From positions 1-64,000 of the forward strand of contig JAVYTR010000008.1 in the NCBI GenBank assembly GCA_038728585.1: a DNA stretch of 64,000 nt, given 5' to 3'. The DNA comes from Conexivisphaerales archaeon. Lineage in GTDB: Archaea > Thermoproteota > Nitrososphaeria > Conexivisphaerales > DTJL01. Shown here in pieces: positions 1 through 8,694 of the stretch. Position numbers and translations under genes: made by a program. How positions within the stretch are numbered: position 1 is the stretch's first letter; every line of letters begins with the position of its first letter. The notes under the pieces were generated by a model. That model saw only the letters and a list, made by a program, of their open reading frames with translations, did no database searches and was not told the DNA's origin.

Positions 1-2
1 TT

Positions 3-1172
3 GATGAAGCTAAAGCTGACGGGGCCGTTATCGGGATAAGCGGGGGGATAGATTCTGCAGTTACAGCGTACCTTACAGTCCAAGCTATAGGAAGCAGGAG
101 AGTACTTGGCCTGATAATGCCGGATTCTAGAATAACACCCGAAGAAGATATTGACGATGCAGTCCAGGTTGCAAAGGAGCTTGGCATAAACTACAAGATG
201 ATAGATATTGCTCAGATTCATTCATGCTATACAAAATTGCTTGAGAGAAACAAGGTGGCTGAAGGGAATCTTAGAGCTAGGATAAGAATGTCTCTGCTCT
301 ATTATTTTGCAAACGTCAGCAACAGCCTTGTTATAGGTACAGGCGACAGGTCCGAATTGCTGCTTGGCTACTTCTGCTATGACGAGAAGACAAGAGCAGT
401 AACTGCTGATGGACCTAAATACTTCCATCAGCTCAGGCCTGACGATAAGCTGTACAGTCTTGATTTTGTTTCAGGCAAGATGAGGGAGAGCCATTTTGGT
501 AAGATATTCACCTTCAGCTATATGGGAGCTATGAGCGTTTTCAGGTCTGAAAATTACTCCTTTGCAGTAACCCCAAACCACAGAATGGTCATCAAGGAAA
601 AACGGTCAAGAAGGCCTTTCTTCGCAAGGGCTTCTGATCGTCTTGTCGGTAATTTGCAGTTGCCCTATGTGGATGATGAAAGGGAATTGATGAAGGCAGA
701 AGCAATCGCAAGATATCATTCTTTGCAAGGTAGCAATTCAGCTGAAAGATACAGCGGTTTGGTCTGGTGTGTAAGCGTACCTCAATATGAAAACTTCGTG
801 GTTGAAAGAGACGGCAGGCTTGCAGTGAGCGGAAATACAAAATATGGAGACGGAGGGGTTGATATACTTCCAATAGCTGACCTTTACAAGTCAGAAGTCA
901 GAAGCCTGGCAGAGATTTTGGGCGTAAATAGAAGGATAATACAGAAACAGAGCAGTCCCAGGCTTTGGGAGTCTCACACTGCTGAAGATGAGCTTGGAAT
1001 GGCTTATTCAAAGATAGACAAAGTTCTATCACTGTATTTTGATATGAAGCTTCCTCTCGATGAAGCAGCATCAAGAGCCATGGTTGAGGAGTCTAAGGCT
1101 GAAGGGCTTATTGTAAGACATCAGAGGACAGAGCACAAGAGGAATATACCTAGGATTTGCAAAATCAGATGA
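3..1172 (+). CDS. nadE: NAD+ synthetase (5' partial) interrupted by an intein
   Basis: Makes NAD+ from deamido-NAD+ with ATP and ammonia or glutamine-derived ammonia, in the cytoplasm. The frame is open from base 3, so the N-terminus lies outside the window. The PP-loop ATP-binding motif SGGIDSAV is encoded near bases 39-62, upstream of the first ATG at 117. The motif GTGDRSELLLGYF is followed by about 154 foreign residues (375-836) and then resumes as TKYGDGGVDILPIADLYKSEVR, the conserved ATP/substrate region of NadE. The C-terminal extein is complete and ends at TGA 1170-1172. Host identity is secure from the motifs. Splicing must occur for activity, because the insert splits the active-site loop. 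Whether the enzyme uses free ammonia or a glutaminase partner cannot be seen. Confidence 0.93.
   Translation, partial: DEAKADGAVIGISGGIDSAVTAYLTVQAIGSRRVLGLIMPDSRITPEEDIDDAVQVAKELGINYKMIDIAQIHSCYTKLLERNKVAEGNLRARIRMSLLYYFANVSNSLVIGTGDRSELLLGYFCYDEKTRAVTADGPKYFHQLRPDDKLYSLDFVSGKMRESHFGKIFTFSYMGAMSVFRSENYSFAVTPNHRMVIKEKRSRRPFFARASDRLVGNLQLPYVDDERELMKAEAIARYHSLQGSNSAERYSGLVWCVSVPQYENFVVERDGRLAVSGNTKYGDGGVDILPIADLYKSEVRSLAEILGVNRRIIQKQSSPRLWESHTAEDELGMAYSKIDKVLSLYFDMKLPLDEAASRAMVEESKAEGLIVRHQRTEHKRNIPRICKIR
375..836 (+). other. Mini-intein inside NadE (about 154 residues)
   Basis: In-frame protein-splicing element between GYF and TKYGDGG of NadE. It begins with Cys (block A, C-Y-D-E-K-T), carries a block B motif T-P-N-H about 65 residues in, and ends with a block F/G-like segment VWCVSVP...SGN before a Thr +1 residue. 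There is no room for a homing endonuclease and none is seen, so it is a mini-intein. The penultimate residue is Gly instead of the usual His, and there is a Cys at block F. Both features occur in some phage-type Hint domains. Splice-site coordinates are inferred from NadE conservation on both sides and the Cys1/Asn-Thr rule. Confidence 0.9.
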
Positions 1173-1247
1173 ATCGTCGAAACAGCTGGGGAAAACATTA
1201 ATATAATGCATGGAAGAATCGGTGAATATAGCAAAGTGATTTACTAA

Positions 1248-2354
1248 TTGTCTATGCCAGCTGATGATTCTAACGCCAAACTTGTTAGAGCTATTATGCA
1301 GGTTGGCCCTGGAAATTTCTCCCTTTTGTCAAGGTTAACGGGAATACCATCGGAAACAGTAAGATACAAAATAAAAAACCAACTGTTAAAGAAAGGAATA
1401 AACATTCATGCAATAGTCGATACATCAAAACTGGGCCTTCAGAGAACCATAGTTCAGATGAGATTCACTGAGAAATATCATCCGATTTCGAAGCCTATTT
1501 TGCAGGCATTACATGAATTATCATATCTTACTTACTACTCGGGCGAATTGATGACAAGACAATATTATACCATGTTTCAGGTGCCCATACAGTTCAAGAG
1601 TGAATTTACCGAATTTCTGGATGCAATGGTCAACTTTGAAATGCTTGAATACTACCATATAAGACCAATAAATTGGATTAATTACATTTCTTTCAGGCCT
1701 GAATTTTTTGATTTACAGAAAGGAAGGTGGGATATTGATTGGCAAAGTGTAAAGTTGACGGAGGATATACCGAGAATTACCCCGATAACATATCCATTAG
1801 TGGGTTTTGATTACCACGACCTCCTCATAGCGTCGAAATTAACTGTTGATGCATTAGCTACTATCGCAGACATGTCGAGAAACTTGGGGATCAATGTAAA
1901 AACTTTACAGTATCACTATACAAAGCATCTCTTGGATAAGCAGATGATAGCCAAGTACGTAGTAAGATGGATGGGAGACTTGGAATCAACTAGAAAGCAT
2001 AGAATCATATTTGGGAGGTTATACGCTAACGACCTTTCTAGAGGTGAACTAGACTTACTGCGCAAATTAGTGTACAGTATCCCATTCTCATGGAGTGAGA
2101 TCATTACTGAGAATAGACAGTTGTTTGTGTCAGAGATTTGTATACCAGTCGAACATCTTGTCTATGTCCAGTACTTTATCAACAACTCTTTGGGTGAGCT
2201 TGCAAGCCGTGTGGAGCTAAGAACAATAGACTCGACATCATCGATGGCATTTACGACCCCAACAAGCCAATTTGACCAGGTAACACAGAGCTGGAGATAC
2301 GAACTAAGTCAAAACATAGCAAGGTTAGAAAAATTACAAGAAGTATACAGATAA
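1248..2354 (+). CDS. Double winged-helix transcriptional regulator (Lrp/HTH-like, archaeal)
   Basis: Putative DNA-binding regulator of 368 residues. A first helix-turn-helix lies at about residues 10-50 (FSLLSRLTGIPSETVRYKIKN) and a second at about 190-240 (VDALATIADMSRNLGINVKTLQYH), each followed by an alpha/beta ligand-like domain rich in Tyr and Ile. The duplicated arrangement resembles large Lrp/AsnC-related regulators of Nitrososphaerota; that family placement is from memory of the pattern. The reported start is TTG 1248. ATG 1254 is an equally good start, because an AATATAGC TATA-like box near 1225-1232 would place transcription initiation at the ATG (leaderless). Target genes are unknown; nothing adjacent suggests an operon. 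Confidence 0.75.
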   Translation: MSMPADDSNAKLVRAIMQVGPGNFSLLSRLTGIPSETVRYKIKNQLLKKGINIHAIVDTSKLGLQRTIVQMRFTEKYHPISKPILQALHELSYLTYYSGELMTRQYYTMFQVPIQFKSEFTEFLDAMVNFEMLEYYHIRPINWINYISFRPEFFDLQKGRWDIDWQSVKLTEDIPRITPITYPLVGFDYHDLLIASKLTVDALATIADMSRNLGINVKTLQYHYTKHLLDKQMIAKYVVRWMGDLESTRKHRIIFGRLYANDLSRGELDLLRKLVYSIPFSWSEIITENRQLFVSEICIPVEHLVYVQYFINNSLGELASRVELRTIDSTSSMAFTTPTSQFDQVTQSWRYELSQNIARLEKLQEVYR

Positions 2355-2405
2355 GATACATTTTCTAATATAATAAAATCAATAAAAGTGATTCTATAAA
2401 GCTTC

Positions 2406-2519
2406 TTAACCGAGACTAACTACTCCACCTACTGCCTCTAGGATTATGGGAGAGACTCCTAAAATCGCTAGGACAGCTATTGGAGCAATCTCCTTAGCTA
2501 CCATCTTGACTTTCTCCAT
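2406..2519 (-). CDS. Small hydrophobic peptide, 37 residues, with strong RBS
   Basis: Reading the minus strand from ATG at 2519 gives a 37-residue peptide ending at TAA 2406-2408. It has a basic N-terminus (MEKVKMVAKE) and then an uninterrupted apolar, Gly-rich stretch suited to one transmembrane helix. AGGAGG stands 7 nt upstream of the ATG, the best Shine-Dalgarno in this window, and a TTTAAA-type TATA element lies about 40 nt upstream (near 2559-2569). Function is unknown. A membrane-inserting regulatory peptide, a toxin of a type I-like system, or a bacteriocin-like peptide are possibilities without direct support. The RBS and composition make translation likely. Confidence 0.6.
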   Translation of the reverse strand: MEKVKMVAKEIAPIAVLAILGVSPIILEAVGGVVSLG

Positions 2520-2913
2520 TTTTATTTCCTCCTAATGGTGAAACCTTTTCCAGGTCGTTTTAAATATATCAGTTTCGCATTTAATATTACTTTTTGCTGC
2601 TATTTTTCTGAGCAAATAGAAGAAGTACGACCATTTTCAGTACAATCTGGCAAGAAGATTACTACTTTACTATATTCTGCCCTAGATAGTTGTTATTGTG
2701 AATGTTGTTGTCACAACTCTATTAAATGCTTAATGGAAAATCTGTCAATATTTTCCATAAAATTCAAACATATAGTGGTGAGCTTCAATTATAGACTCCT
2801 CAGGTCAGACTTCTAATCTTCTAGAACTCTTTGCAACAGCTACAACAGCCCTCTAGAGTTCCCCCCGTTAAATACTGACTTGGCATAAGATTGCAACAGG
2901 TGACGCGGTAAAA
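2520..2913. other. Intergenic region, divergent promoters
   Basis: About 390 bp between the small minus-strand peptide gene and the plus-strand secreted protein gene. It holds the AGGAGG and TATA-like element of the former. A 93-codon plus-strand frame (2535-2816) is open, but its Cys/Phe-rich content and lack of RBS do not look coding. No RNA gene is recognised. Confidence 0.5.
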
Positions 2914-4056
2914 ATGAACAAAAAATACGCAACGTTCGCCTTGGCTCTTAGTGCTCTAGTTGCACTATCGATCTTCGCATCACTGGGCAATGCAGTGGTT
3001 CTTGCCGATAGTCAGGACAACGAGGACGCTGGCAAGGGAAGCATCGACTCACTGTATCACCAACACTTCAGCCTGGGGGAGCTGAGTGCAGAAGGTAATT
3101 CTGCTGTCTTCCTCTCTACCTCTCAGTCTACAAGTGGCAACGTTATGACTAGAACTCTATTCGGTGTCTTCGCAAGTGCTGAAGATGTTCCAACTCTTGC
3201 AGTAGCACTTATGAACGAAACAATCACTGGCAGTGGAGATGGCAGAAACGCATCGTTCACCTGGGCAGTAGGCGGGATAAAGGCACTTGGTGTCTTCGAG
3301 TACAATGATACAGCAAAGACAGGAGTATACAACCGGTCAGTAGATGGTCAACCCCTCAGTCAGATAAACTTCGATGAGATGGACTGGACACTGAACACAA
3401 AGCAGGTAACGCTGTCTAACGGAGTGCAGGGCTACCTAGTAAACATAACAGGCACAAAGGGAAGTTTTGTCTTCGGAATGAGTGCAGTTGTTTATAACAC
3501 AGGTGTAGTTGTTGCAGGAACCCAGCTTCTCCCTACACAGGTGAAGGTGAACTTTACAATCCAGAACTATCCATTTGTAAGCAGTAGCAGCAGACTTGGT
3601 CTATTACTATCCTACGGCGGCCAGCAACACTTTGGCAGCATAACCAACGTCATAACAAAGACAGTAACCGGTTCAGGCGAAGACCAAGTAGAGACAATCA
3701 ACAGACAGACGACAGCAACAGTATCTAAGGGAGCATTCGCATACTTCTACTGGAACACAAACGCAGTGGTTGATGGAGTTAGTCAGCCTGTCAAGTCGGA
3801 GCAGTTGAGCAATGGGACATTCGCAAGAATAATCCTCAACTATCCACAAGGAAAATCGATAGTTCATGACCCGATACTTGGCGCAGGTACTGGCCTACCA
3901 AGTCAGATCCCAACACTTCCATCCCTTGGCGGAGCAACTTCAGCAATGTCGCTCGACCTCTATCTGATCGCAGGTTCCATAGTAATCATAGCACTGGTTT
4001 CAGCCCTTGCAATAGCTGCAAGAAGAAAGCTGATAGAGCCAAGACTGATGATGTAA
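2914..4056 (+). CDS. Secreted, C-terminally membrane-anchored surface protein
   Basis: A 380-residue protein with a Sec-type signal (basic MNKKYA, then an apolar stretch to about residue 31, possible cleavage after VVLADS). A long Ser/Thr/Asn-rich extracellular part carries many N-x-S/T sites. A single C-terminal membrane helix at about residues 350-370 is followed by the positive tail AARRKL, as in archaeal surface proteins. No enzyme motif is visible. A hairpin terminator overlaps its stop codon, suggesting a monocistronic and perhaps strongly expressed gene. It could be an S-layer-associated or sensory surface protein. Family not recognised. Confidence 0.7.
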   Translation: MNKKYATFALALSALVALSIFASLGNAVVLADSQDNEDAGKGSIDSLYHQHFSLGELSAEGNSAVFLSTSQSTSGNVMTRTLFGVFASAEDVPTLAVALMNETITGSGDGRNASFTWAVGGIKALGVFEYNDTAKTGVYNRSVDGQPLSQINFDEMDWTLNTKQVTLSNGVQGYLVNITGTKGSFVFGMSAVVYNTGVVVAGTQLLPTQVKVNFTIQNYPFVSSSSRLGLLLSYGGQQHFGSITNVITKTVTGSGEDQVETINRQTTATVSKGAFAYFYWNTNAVVDGVSQPVKSEQLSNGTFARIILNYPQGKSIVHDPILGAGTGLPSQIPTLPSLGGATSAMSLDLYLIAGSIVIIALVSALAIAARRKLIEPRLMM

Positions 4057-4080
4057 ATCATCAGCATTTTTTATTTTTAT
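4045..4080 (+). terminator. Hairpin plus T-tract terminator after the surface protein gene
   Basis: Perfect 8-bp stem CTGATGAT (4045-4052) and ATCATCAG (4057-4064) with a GTAA loop that contains the TAA stop codon, followed by a T-rich run (4067-4079). It has the form of a bacterial intrinsic terminator, but T-tracts alone suffice in archaea. Confidence 0.65.
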
Positions 4081-4207
4081 TATCATATTTCTTTATATCG
4101 TTGATTATAAAATATGATTTAGCCTTGCCAAAAGTACCATTTATTGCTGGTTTTGTCAAAGTCTTTATTGGGTACCTTGTTTTTACAACCATCGAGGGTA
4201 AGAATTA

Positions 4208-4369
4208 GTGTTGCCGTGGGTCTGCAGGGCGTGTGGAGAGGAGTTCGAGACCAGGGAGCTGGCCTTCGAGCACCTGCTGAGAAAGCACCATGGCCAGAAG
4301 TGGAAGGGAATGATCAAACAGGTAAAATCCACAAAGGGAGAAGTTCCTCTGGACCTTTACCTGAGATGA
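4208..4369 (+). CDS. C2H2 zinc-finger mini-protein, 53 residues
   Basis: A short frame from GTG 4208 (or TTG 4211) to TGA 4367-4369. It encodes a classical C-x2-C-x12-H-x4-H finger (C6, C9, H22, H27; CRACGEEF...) followed by a basic tail (GQKWKGMIKQVKSTKG). GAGGG stands about 10 nt upstream of the GTG. This frame has better residue content than the overlapping 88-codon frame at 4144-4410. Small single-finger proteins are known in Sulfolobales and other archaea as DNA-binding or protein-binding factors. The target is unknown. It is convergent with the minus-strand regulator that ends 3 bp downstream. Confidence 0.7.
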   Translation: MLPWVCRACGEEFETRELAFEHLLRKHHGQKWKGMIKQVKSTKGEVPLDLYLR

Positions 4370-4372
4370 TAG

Positions 4373-5155
4373 TTATACCTGCTGCTGGTAAACAAGAAGG
4401 AAGAATGTAATGGTTGATACTACGAAGTAAATCAGCTGTATGAGGAGAGACCTTTCCAGTCTGAACCCGAACTGACTTGAGAAATATCCCGAACCAATTA
4501 TTATTGAAGCTAGCTGCATGACTATCAGCAAAACATCTACCCCCTGAGAAAGATGCAGGAAAAAGGCCAACCCCACGAAGATGTATGGTAGATAGACGAG
4601 CGAAGAAGAGAAAAAGCTGCCAATACTGACAAATCTCCTGCCGCTCAGCAGCGCAGCCAAGAGGGAGTATATGTAAAAACTCAATACAGCCGAAGGAAAC
4701 GAGATTAGAGACAAAAGGAATCCCTGGTTTGCATAAGTGTTCATCAGCAGAAGGCTGTGACTGGAGTATGCAAATAGGTAGGAGCCTACCACTATTATGA
4801 CCACAAAGGAGACCGCTGACAGAACATTCCTTGAGCTGAGCCTTGTGAAGATCCATGCAGGAACGAGCGAAGTGCTCCTGGCCTCTTTTGGTATCGGCAG
4901 GCCCTCCTTCTGAGCCATATCCGAATAGAATTTTATTCCTTCTTTTGTAAGAGTGTACTTCTTGTCATGGTTCTGACTTATCAGGTCTGAAAGTACATCA
5001 AGATGATAATACAATGTACCCACAGGCAATCCAGTTTCTTCCCTCAGCTGGGAGAATGACAGACTCTGCTTTTCGCCGAGCAGTTCTATCAGTCTCTTTC
5101 TTACGGGATGCCCGAGTACCCTGACTTCTGCAGAAGCATCCTTGACTGAGGGCAT
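4373..5155 (-). CDS. Membrane-bound ArsR-like winged-helix regulator
   Basis: A 260-residue protein. Residues about 1-85 form an ArsR-type winged helix (LGHPVRKRLIELLGEKQSLSFSQL, then the recognition-helix segment GLPVGTLYYHLDVL). From about residue 110 onward come five or six apolar segments typical of a Yip1-like integral membrane domain. The DNA-binding domain would be cytoplasmic. This domain order is common in archaeal one-component membrane regulators. A TTATAAT element lies upstream near 5180. The signal sensed and the targets are unknown. Confidence 0.8.
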   Translation of the reverse strand: MPSVKDASAEVRVLGHPVRKRLIELLGEKQSLSFSQLREETGLPVGTLYYHLDVLSDLISQNHDKKYTLTKEGIKFYSDMAQKEGLPIPKEARSTSLVPAWIFTRLSSRNVLSAVSFVVIIVVGSYLFAYSSHSLLLMNTYANQGFLLSLISFPSAVLSFYIYSLLAALLSGRRFVSIGSFFSSSLVYLPYIFVGLAFFLHLSQGVDVLLIVMQLASIIIGSGYFSSQFGFRLERSLLIQLIYFVVSTITFFLLVYQQQV

Positions 5156-5357
5156 ATATCAGGCCTTGCCGGGCACGGTATTATAACCGATTCGACATTG
5201 TATATGACAGTTTTGATTATCAAATTTGGTCGAATTCATCATTTCCTCTTTTTATCAGAGTCAGTCAGGAGAATTAATACTGTTAGCGTCAGCTAAGTTT
5301 TGAACGTATGTTAGCAAAGTCTGTTTCCTGCATGTGTGAAAGATAAAACATTGAATG

Positions 5358-6587
5358 CTATGCCCTTTGAAGCAGGATCGCGAAACCTTGACCCCCACCT
5401 ACACATAGGGTTGCCATACCGTATTCTTTCCCTGTATCAGCAAGCTGCCTTGACAGGGTTCCGACAAGCCTGGCACCAGAAGCTCCCAATGGATGACCTA
5501 TTGCTATCGCGCCACCATTTACATTAACTATGCTTCTGTCAATACCAAGTTCCCTCATAGCATAAAGTACTACTACTGCAAAGGCTTCGTTTATCTCCCA
5601 CAGGTCTATTTTATCAACACTAAGATTAGCCTTCTGCAGAGCTTTTCTGCTTGCTGGTACAGGCCCTTTACCCATAACGCTCGGCTCCACCCCAGCCCAT
5701 CCCATCGAAACTATCTTCGCCAACGGCTTAACCCCGTATTCCTTCACCTTTTCTTCGGACATCAGCATAACCAGCGAAGCTCCTGCGTTGAGTGGTGATG
5801 AATTGCCTGCAGTTATGATTCCGTCTGACTTAAAAGCTGGAGGTAACTTCGAAAGCTGCTCCAGGCTTGTATCTCTTCTTATGCTCTGGTCTGTTTCAAC
5901 AATCAATTCCTTCCCCTGATGCTCCACCTTCATCGGGAGCAACTCTTTCCTCAGCCAGCCATTGTCCGTGCTTGCTGATGCTCTTTTGTGGGATTCCAGA
6001 GAATATGCGTCCATATCTTCTCTCTTTATCCCTGCTTCTTGAGCAAGCTTTTCAGCTGTCAAACCCATCACGTATCCGATATTCATCTGGTACTTCATGT
6101 ATTCAGGTCTCGTCAGAAGCCTGATGTTTGGAGCGATGTGAGGGTTGTTGCTCATAGGAACATGAGTCATATGCTCCATCCCTCCCGCAAAAACTATGCC
6201 TGAATTTTCAGTCATTATCTCCATCGCACCTATTGCCACTGCATTCATCGAGGATGCGCAGGCTCTGTCTATGGCCATCGATGGCACGCTCGCTGGCAGG
6301 TTGGCAAGCAGGACGGGATGTCTCCCTCCATAAAGCCAGTTCTCATCTACCTGCAGAGCGCAGCCTGTGATCACATCATCTATCTCTTCTGCTCTTATGC
6401 TATTTCTCGTGATTAAAGCAGTTATCAGCTGAGATAATGCCTGGTCCATCCTTATCGAATTGTAGACATCTTTTTCAGGCTCACTCGGCCTTGACCTGGA
6501 GAAAGGGATCCTCAGATAATCTACCACGTAAGCTGTTTTCACATATGAATTTGAGTTTCCAGCAGAAATATCTGGCATAAGTTTCAC
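5358..6587 (-). CDS. Acetyl-CoA C-acetyltransferase (thiolase)
   Basis: Degradative-type thiolase of 409 residues, which cleaves 3-ketoacyl-CoA or condenses two acetyl-CoA. The nucleophilic Cys is C110 in DRACASSMNA. NEAF lies near 333, GHPLGASGAR contains H365, and the second Cys is C395 in CVGGGQG, so all catalytic elements are present. Its ATG overlaps the stop of the upstream hydratase/dehydrogenase gene by 4 nt, showing translational coupling. Together they can carry out the hydration, oxidation and thiolysis steps of beta-oxidation. With the acyl-CoA dehydrogenase at 29 kb the route would be complete apart from acyl-CoA activation. A role at the end of the 3-hydroxypropionate/4-hydroxybutyrate route is the alternative. 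Confidence 0.93.
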   Translation of the reverse strand: MKLMPDISAGNSNSYVKTAYVVDYLRIPFSRSRPSEPEKDVYNSIRMDQALSQLITALITRNSIRAEEIDDVITGCALQVDENWLYGGRHPVLLANLPASVPSMAIDRACASSMNAVAIGAMEIMTENSGIVFAGGMEHMTHVPMSNNPHIAPNIRLLTRPEYMKYQMNIGYVMGLTAEKLAQEAGIKREDMDAYSLESHKRASASTDNGWLRKELLPMKVEHQGKELIVETDQSIRRDTSLEQLSKLPPAFKSDGIITAGNSSPLNAGASLVMLMSEEKVKEYGVKPLAKIVSMGWAGVEPSVMGKGPVPASRKALQKANLSVDKIDLWEINEAFAVVVLYAMRELGIDRSIVNVNGGAIAIGHPLGASGARLVGTLSRQLADTGKEYGMATLCVGGGQGFAILLQRA

Positions 6588-8587
6588 CTGCCCTTAAAGA
6601 CTGCCTGCCTCTTCTGCAGAAATGCGCTTATTCCTTCCTTCAGATCCTCGGTACCATACAAAGCACCCATCGCCATAGCCTCTGCTGCAAGACCATCATC
6701 GAGCGATGTTTCAGACGCTATTGAAAGCAACCTCTTACCTAGTCTGACAGAAGCTGGCGCAAGCTTCAGCGATAACTCTTTTGCTGCCTCGATGGCAAAC
6801 GCCTCAGCATCGGAATCCTGGACCAGTGTATGGGCAAGTCCTATCTCCAGAGCCTCCTTACCGTCTATCCTTTCCCCTGTCAGTACCAGCCTTGCTGCCT
6901 TTGCAAGACCGAGAAGTTTTACAGACCTCTGTGTACCCGACCACCCTGGCACAAGGCCAAGCCTCACCTCAGGGAACCCTATACTGCAATCCTGCGAAGC
7001 TATCCTAAGGTCACATGATAATGCCAATTCAAGCCCGCCTCCCAGTACATTCCCCTTCATTACGGCTATTGTCAGCTGAGGCAGATTCTTTATCATCTGC
7101 ATAGTCATCTGCCCTTTCCTTGAAAATTCAACGAAATCTATCGAACTTGCAAAGAACTGGGAAACATCAGCCCCTGCAGAAAGGTCTTTACCTCTGCCCG
7201 TGAAGACAACTACCCTGACCTCTTTATCTTCTTCAAGGTTCTTGCAGGCTCTTGCTATCCCATCGAGCATTTCTCCGTTTATCAAGTTGTGAGATCCTCT
7301 AGCCAGCCTTACAACAGCCACCTGAGGGGTTGGCCTTTCAACTGTAACCACTTCCTCAGCTGCAATTTCTGCAGCCTTCTCAGCTTTTTTCACTTCAGCC
7401 TGTTTGGCCATCTGCTGAGGTATGGCTAATCTGCCCTCCACTGCTTCTCTCAGTTTGCCTTCTCTTATCGCTGCAGTTGGATAAAAGACCTTGCACTCGA
7501 ACCTTTCAGCAAGCTCCTGAAGCTTTGAAGCAATCTCCTGCGAAGTATAGCTCTTTGCAACAGAAATGGGTCCAAAAGGTCTGTTCATCCCCAGCACAAC
7601 GGCCTTCTCTATGTCATCAGGCCTTGCAACCCCTTCCTCGATCAGTTTGACAGCCTCGTTTATCTCGATTGCGAACAGATCAAGGACCGAGACCTTATCT
7701 GTTGGCTCAGCCTGAGGTATCTTCGCCCTTCCCTCTACCCATTCGTAGAAGCCCTTGCCAGTCTTCCTGCCCAGTCTCTGCTCCTGAACCATTCTTTGCA
7801 GTGTTTCGAACCTGGCATAATCTTTTGAAACCGTATCTGCAAAGTATTTCAGAGAATCGTAGGCTATGTCTATTCCTACGAAGTCAAGAAGTTCATAGGG
7901 GCCCATCGGCAGACCCTGGGACTTTGCAAAAGCATCAACCTCCTCCGGCTTTGCCAGTGATTTGTCCAGTATGATGGAGAAGAGAAGTACATCAGCAGCA
8001 TTTATCCTGTTCACTATGAAGCCTGGAGAATCCTTTAGAACCCTTACAGGTGTCTTGCCTATCCTTCTGCAGACCTCTTCAAGAGTCTTTAGCACCTCTT
8101 CTTCTGTAAAAGCTGATGGTATAATCTCAACAAGCTTCATCGAAACTGGAGGGTTGAAAAAGTGAAGTCCTGCAAATTTGTCTGGCCTCTTTGTTGCGTT
8201 TGCAATATCTGTTATCCTTATGTTTGAAGTGTTTGTCGCAAAGATTGCTTCTGGCTTGGCATGGTTCTCCAGCTCTGAAAACACCCCTATCTTCAGCTCT
8301 ATCCTTTCGGGCACAGCTTCTATCACAAGCTCTGCCGCCTTTACAGCTTCTTGCATGTTACCTGTAAATACTATCCTGTTGAAAGCCTGCTCAGCATCTT
8401 CAGCCTTAAGTCTGCCCCTCTCCACCTGCCTGGCAAGGCTCGCCTTTACTCTCTCTTTCGCCTTTTCAAGTGCTTCTGGGTACTTGTCCATCAGGCTTAC
8501 CTGAAAGCCGTATGTGGCAAAGACCTGAGCTATTCCATGGCCCATTTCACCTGCACCTATAACCGCTACATTTGTTATATCAACCAA
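6584..8587 (-). CDS. 3-hydroxyacyl-CoA dehydrogenase / enoyl-CoA hydratase fusion
   Basis: A 667-residue bifunctional enzyme. Residues about 1-385 are an NAD-dependent 3-hydroxyacyl-CoA dehydrogenase with the Rossmann motif GAGEMG at 11-16 and HFFNP near 143. After an Ala/Glu/Lys linker, residues about 410-660 are a crotonase domain with both catalytic glutamates kept (GGGLELAL and FPEVRLGLVPG). The order dehydrogenase-hydratase is the archaeal type, known as crotonyl-CoA hydratase/(S)-3-hydroxybutyryl-CoA dehydrogenase in the C4 part of the 3HP/4HB cycle and in beta-oxidation. It is the first gene of a two-gene unit with thiolase. Which chain length it prefers cannot be read from sequence. 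Confidence 0.93.
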   Translation of the reverse strand: MVDITNVAVIGAGEMGHGIAQVFATYGFQVSLMDKYPEALEKAKERVKASLARQVERGRLKAEDAEQAFNRIVFTGNMQEAVKAAELVIEAVPERIELKIGVFSELENHAKPEAIFATNTSNIRITDIANATKRPDKFAGLHFFNPPVSMKLVEIIPSAFTEEEVLKTLEEVCRRIGKTPVRVLKDSPGFIVNRINAADVLLFSIILDKSLAKPEEVDAFAKSQGLPMGPYELLDFVGIDIAYDSLKYFADTVSKDYARFETLQRMVQEQRLGRKTGKGFYEWVEGRAKIPQAEPTDKVSVLDLFAIEINEAVKLIEEGVARPDDIEKAVVLGMNRPFGPISVAKSYTSQEIASKLQELAERFECKVFYPTAAIREGKLREAVEGRLAIPQQMAKQAEVKKAEKAAEIAAEEVVTVERPTPQVAVVRLARGSHNLINGEMLDGIARACKNLEEDKEVRVVVFTGRGKDLSAGADVSQFFASSIDFVEFSRKGQMTMQMIKNLPQLTIAVMKGNVLGGGLELALSCDLRIASQDCSIGFPEVRLGLVPGWSGTQRSVKLLGLAKAARLVLTGERIDGKEALEIGLAHTLVQDSDAEAFAIEAAKELSLKLAPASVRLGKRLLSIASETSLDDGLAAEAMAMGALYGTEDLKEGISAFLQKRQAVFKGR

Positions 8588-8694
8588 AACTGGTCACTGC
8601 AGCAGCTTAGCAATCTCATCTTTATAACCGATTTTCATAACTCAGCATAAGCTGACATGATGCAATAAAAAAGAAGTTGTGTTATACCTATTTC

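Noticed and set aside
2535-2816. 93-codon plus-strand frame
   Set aside because: No SD, odd Cys/Phe-rich content, and it lies in the promoter region of the 37-residue peptide gene.
4144-4410. 88-codon plus-strand frame overlapping the zinc-finger gene
   Set aside because: It has random-looking composition, whereas the overlapping frame 4208-4369 has a full C2H2 finger and an SD.
8178-8504. 108-codon frame antisense to the hydratase/dehydrogenase gene
   Set aside because: A shadow of a gene with clear catalytic motifs on the other strand.
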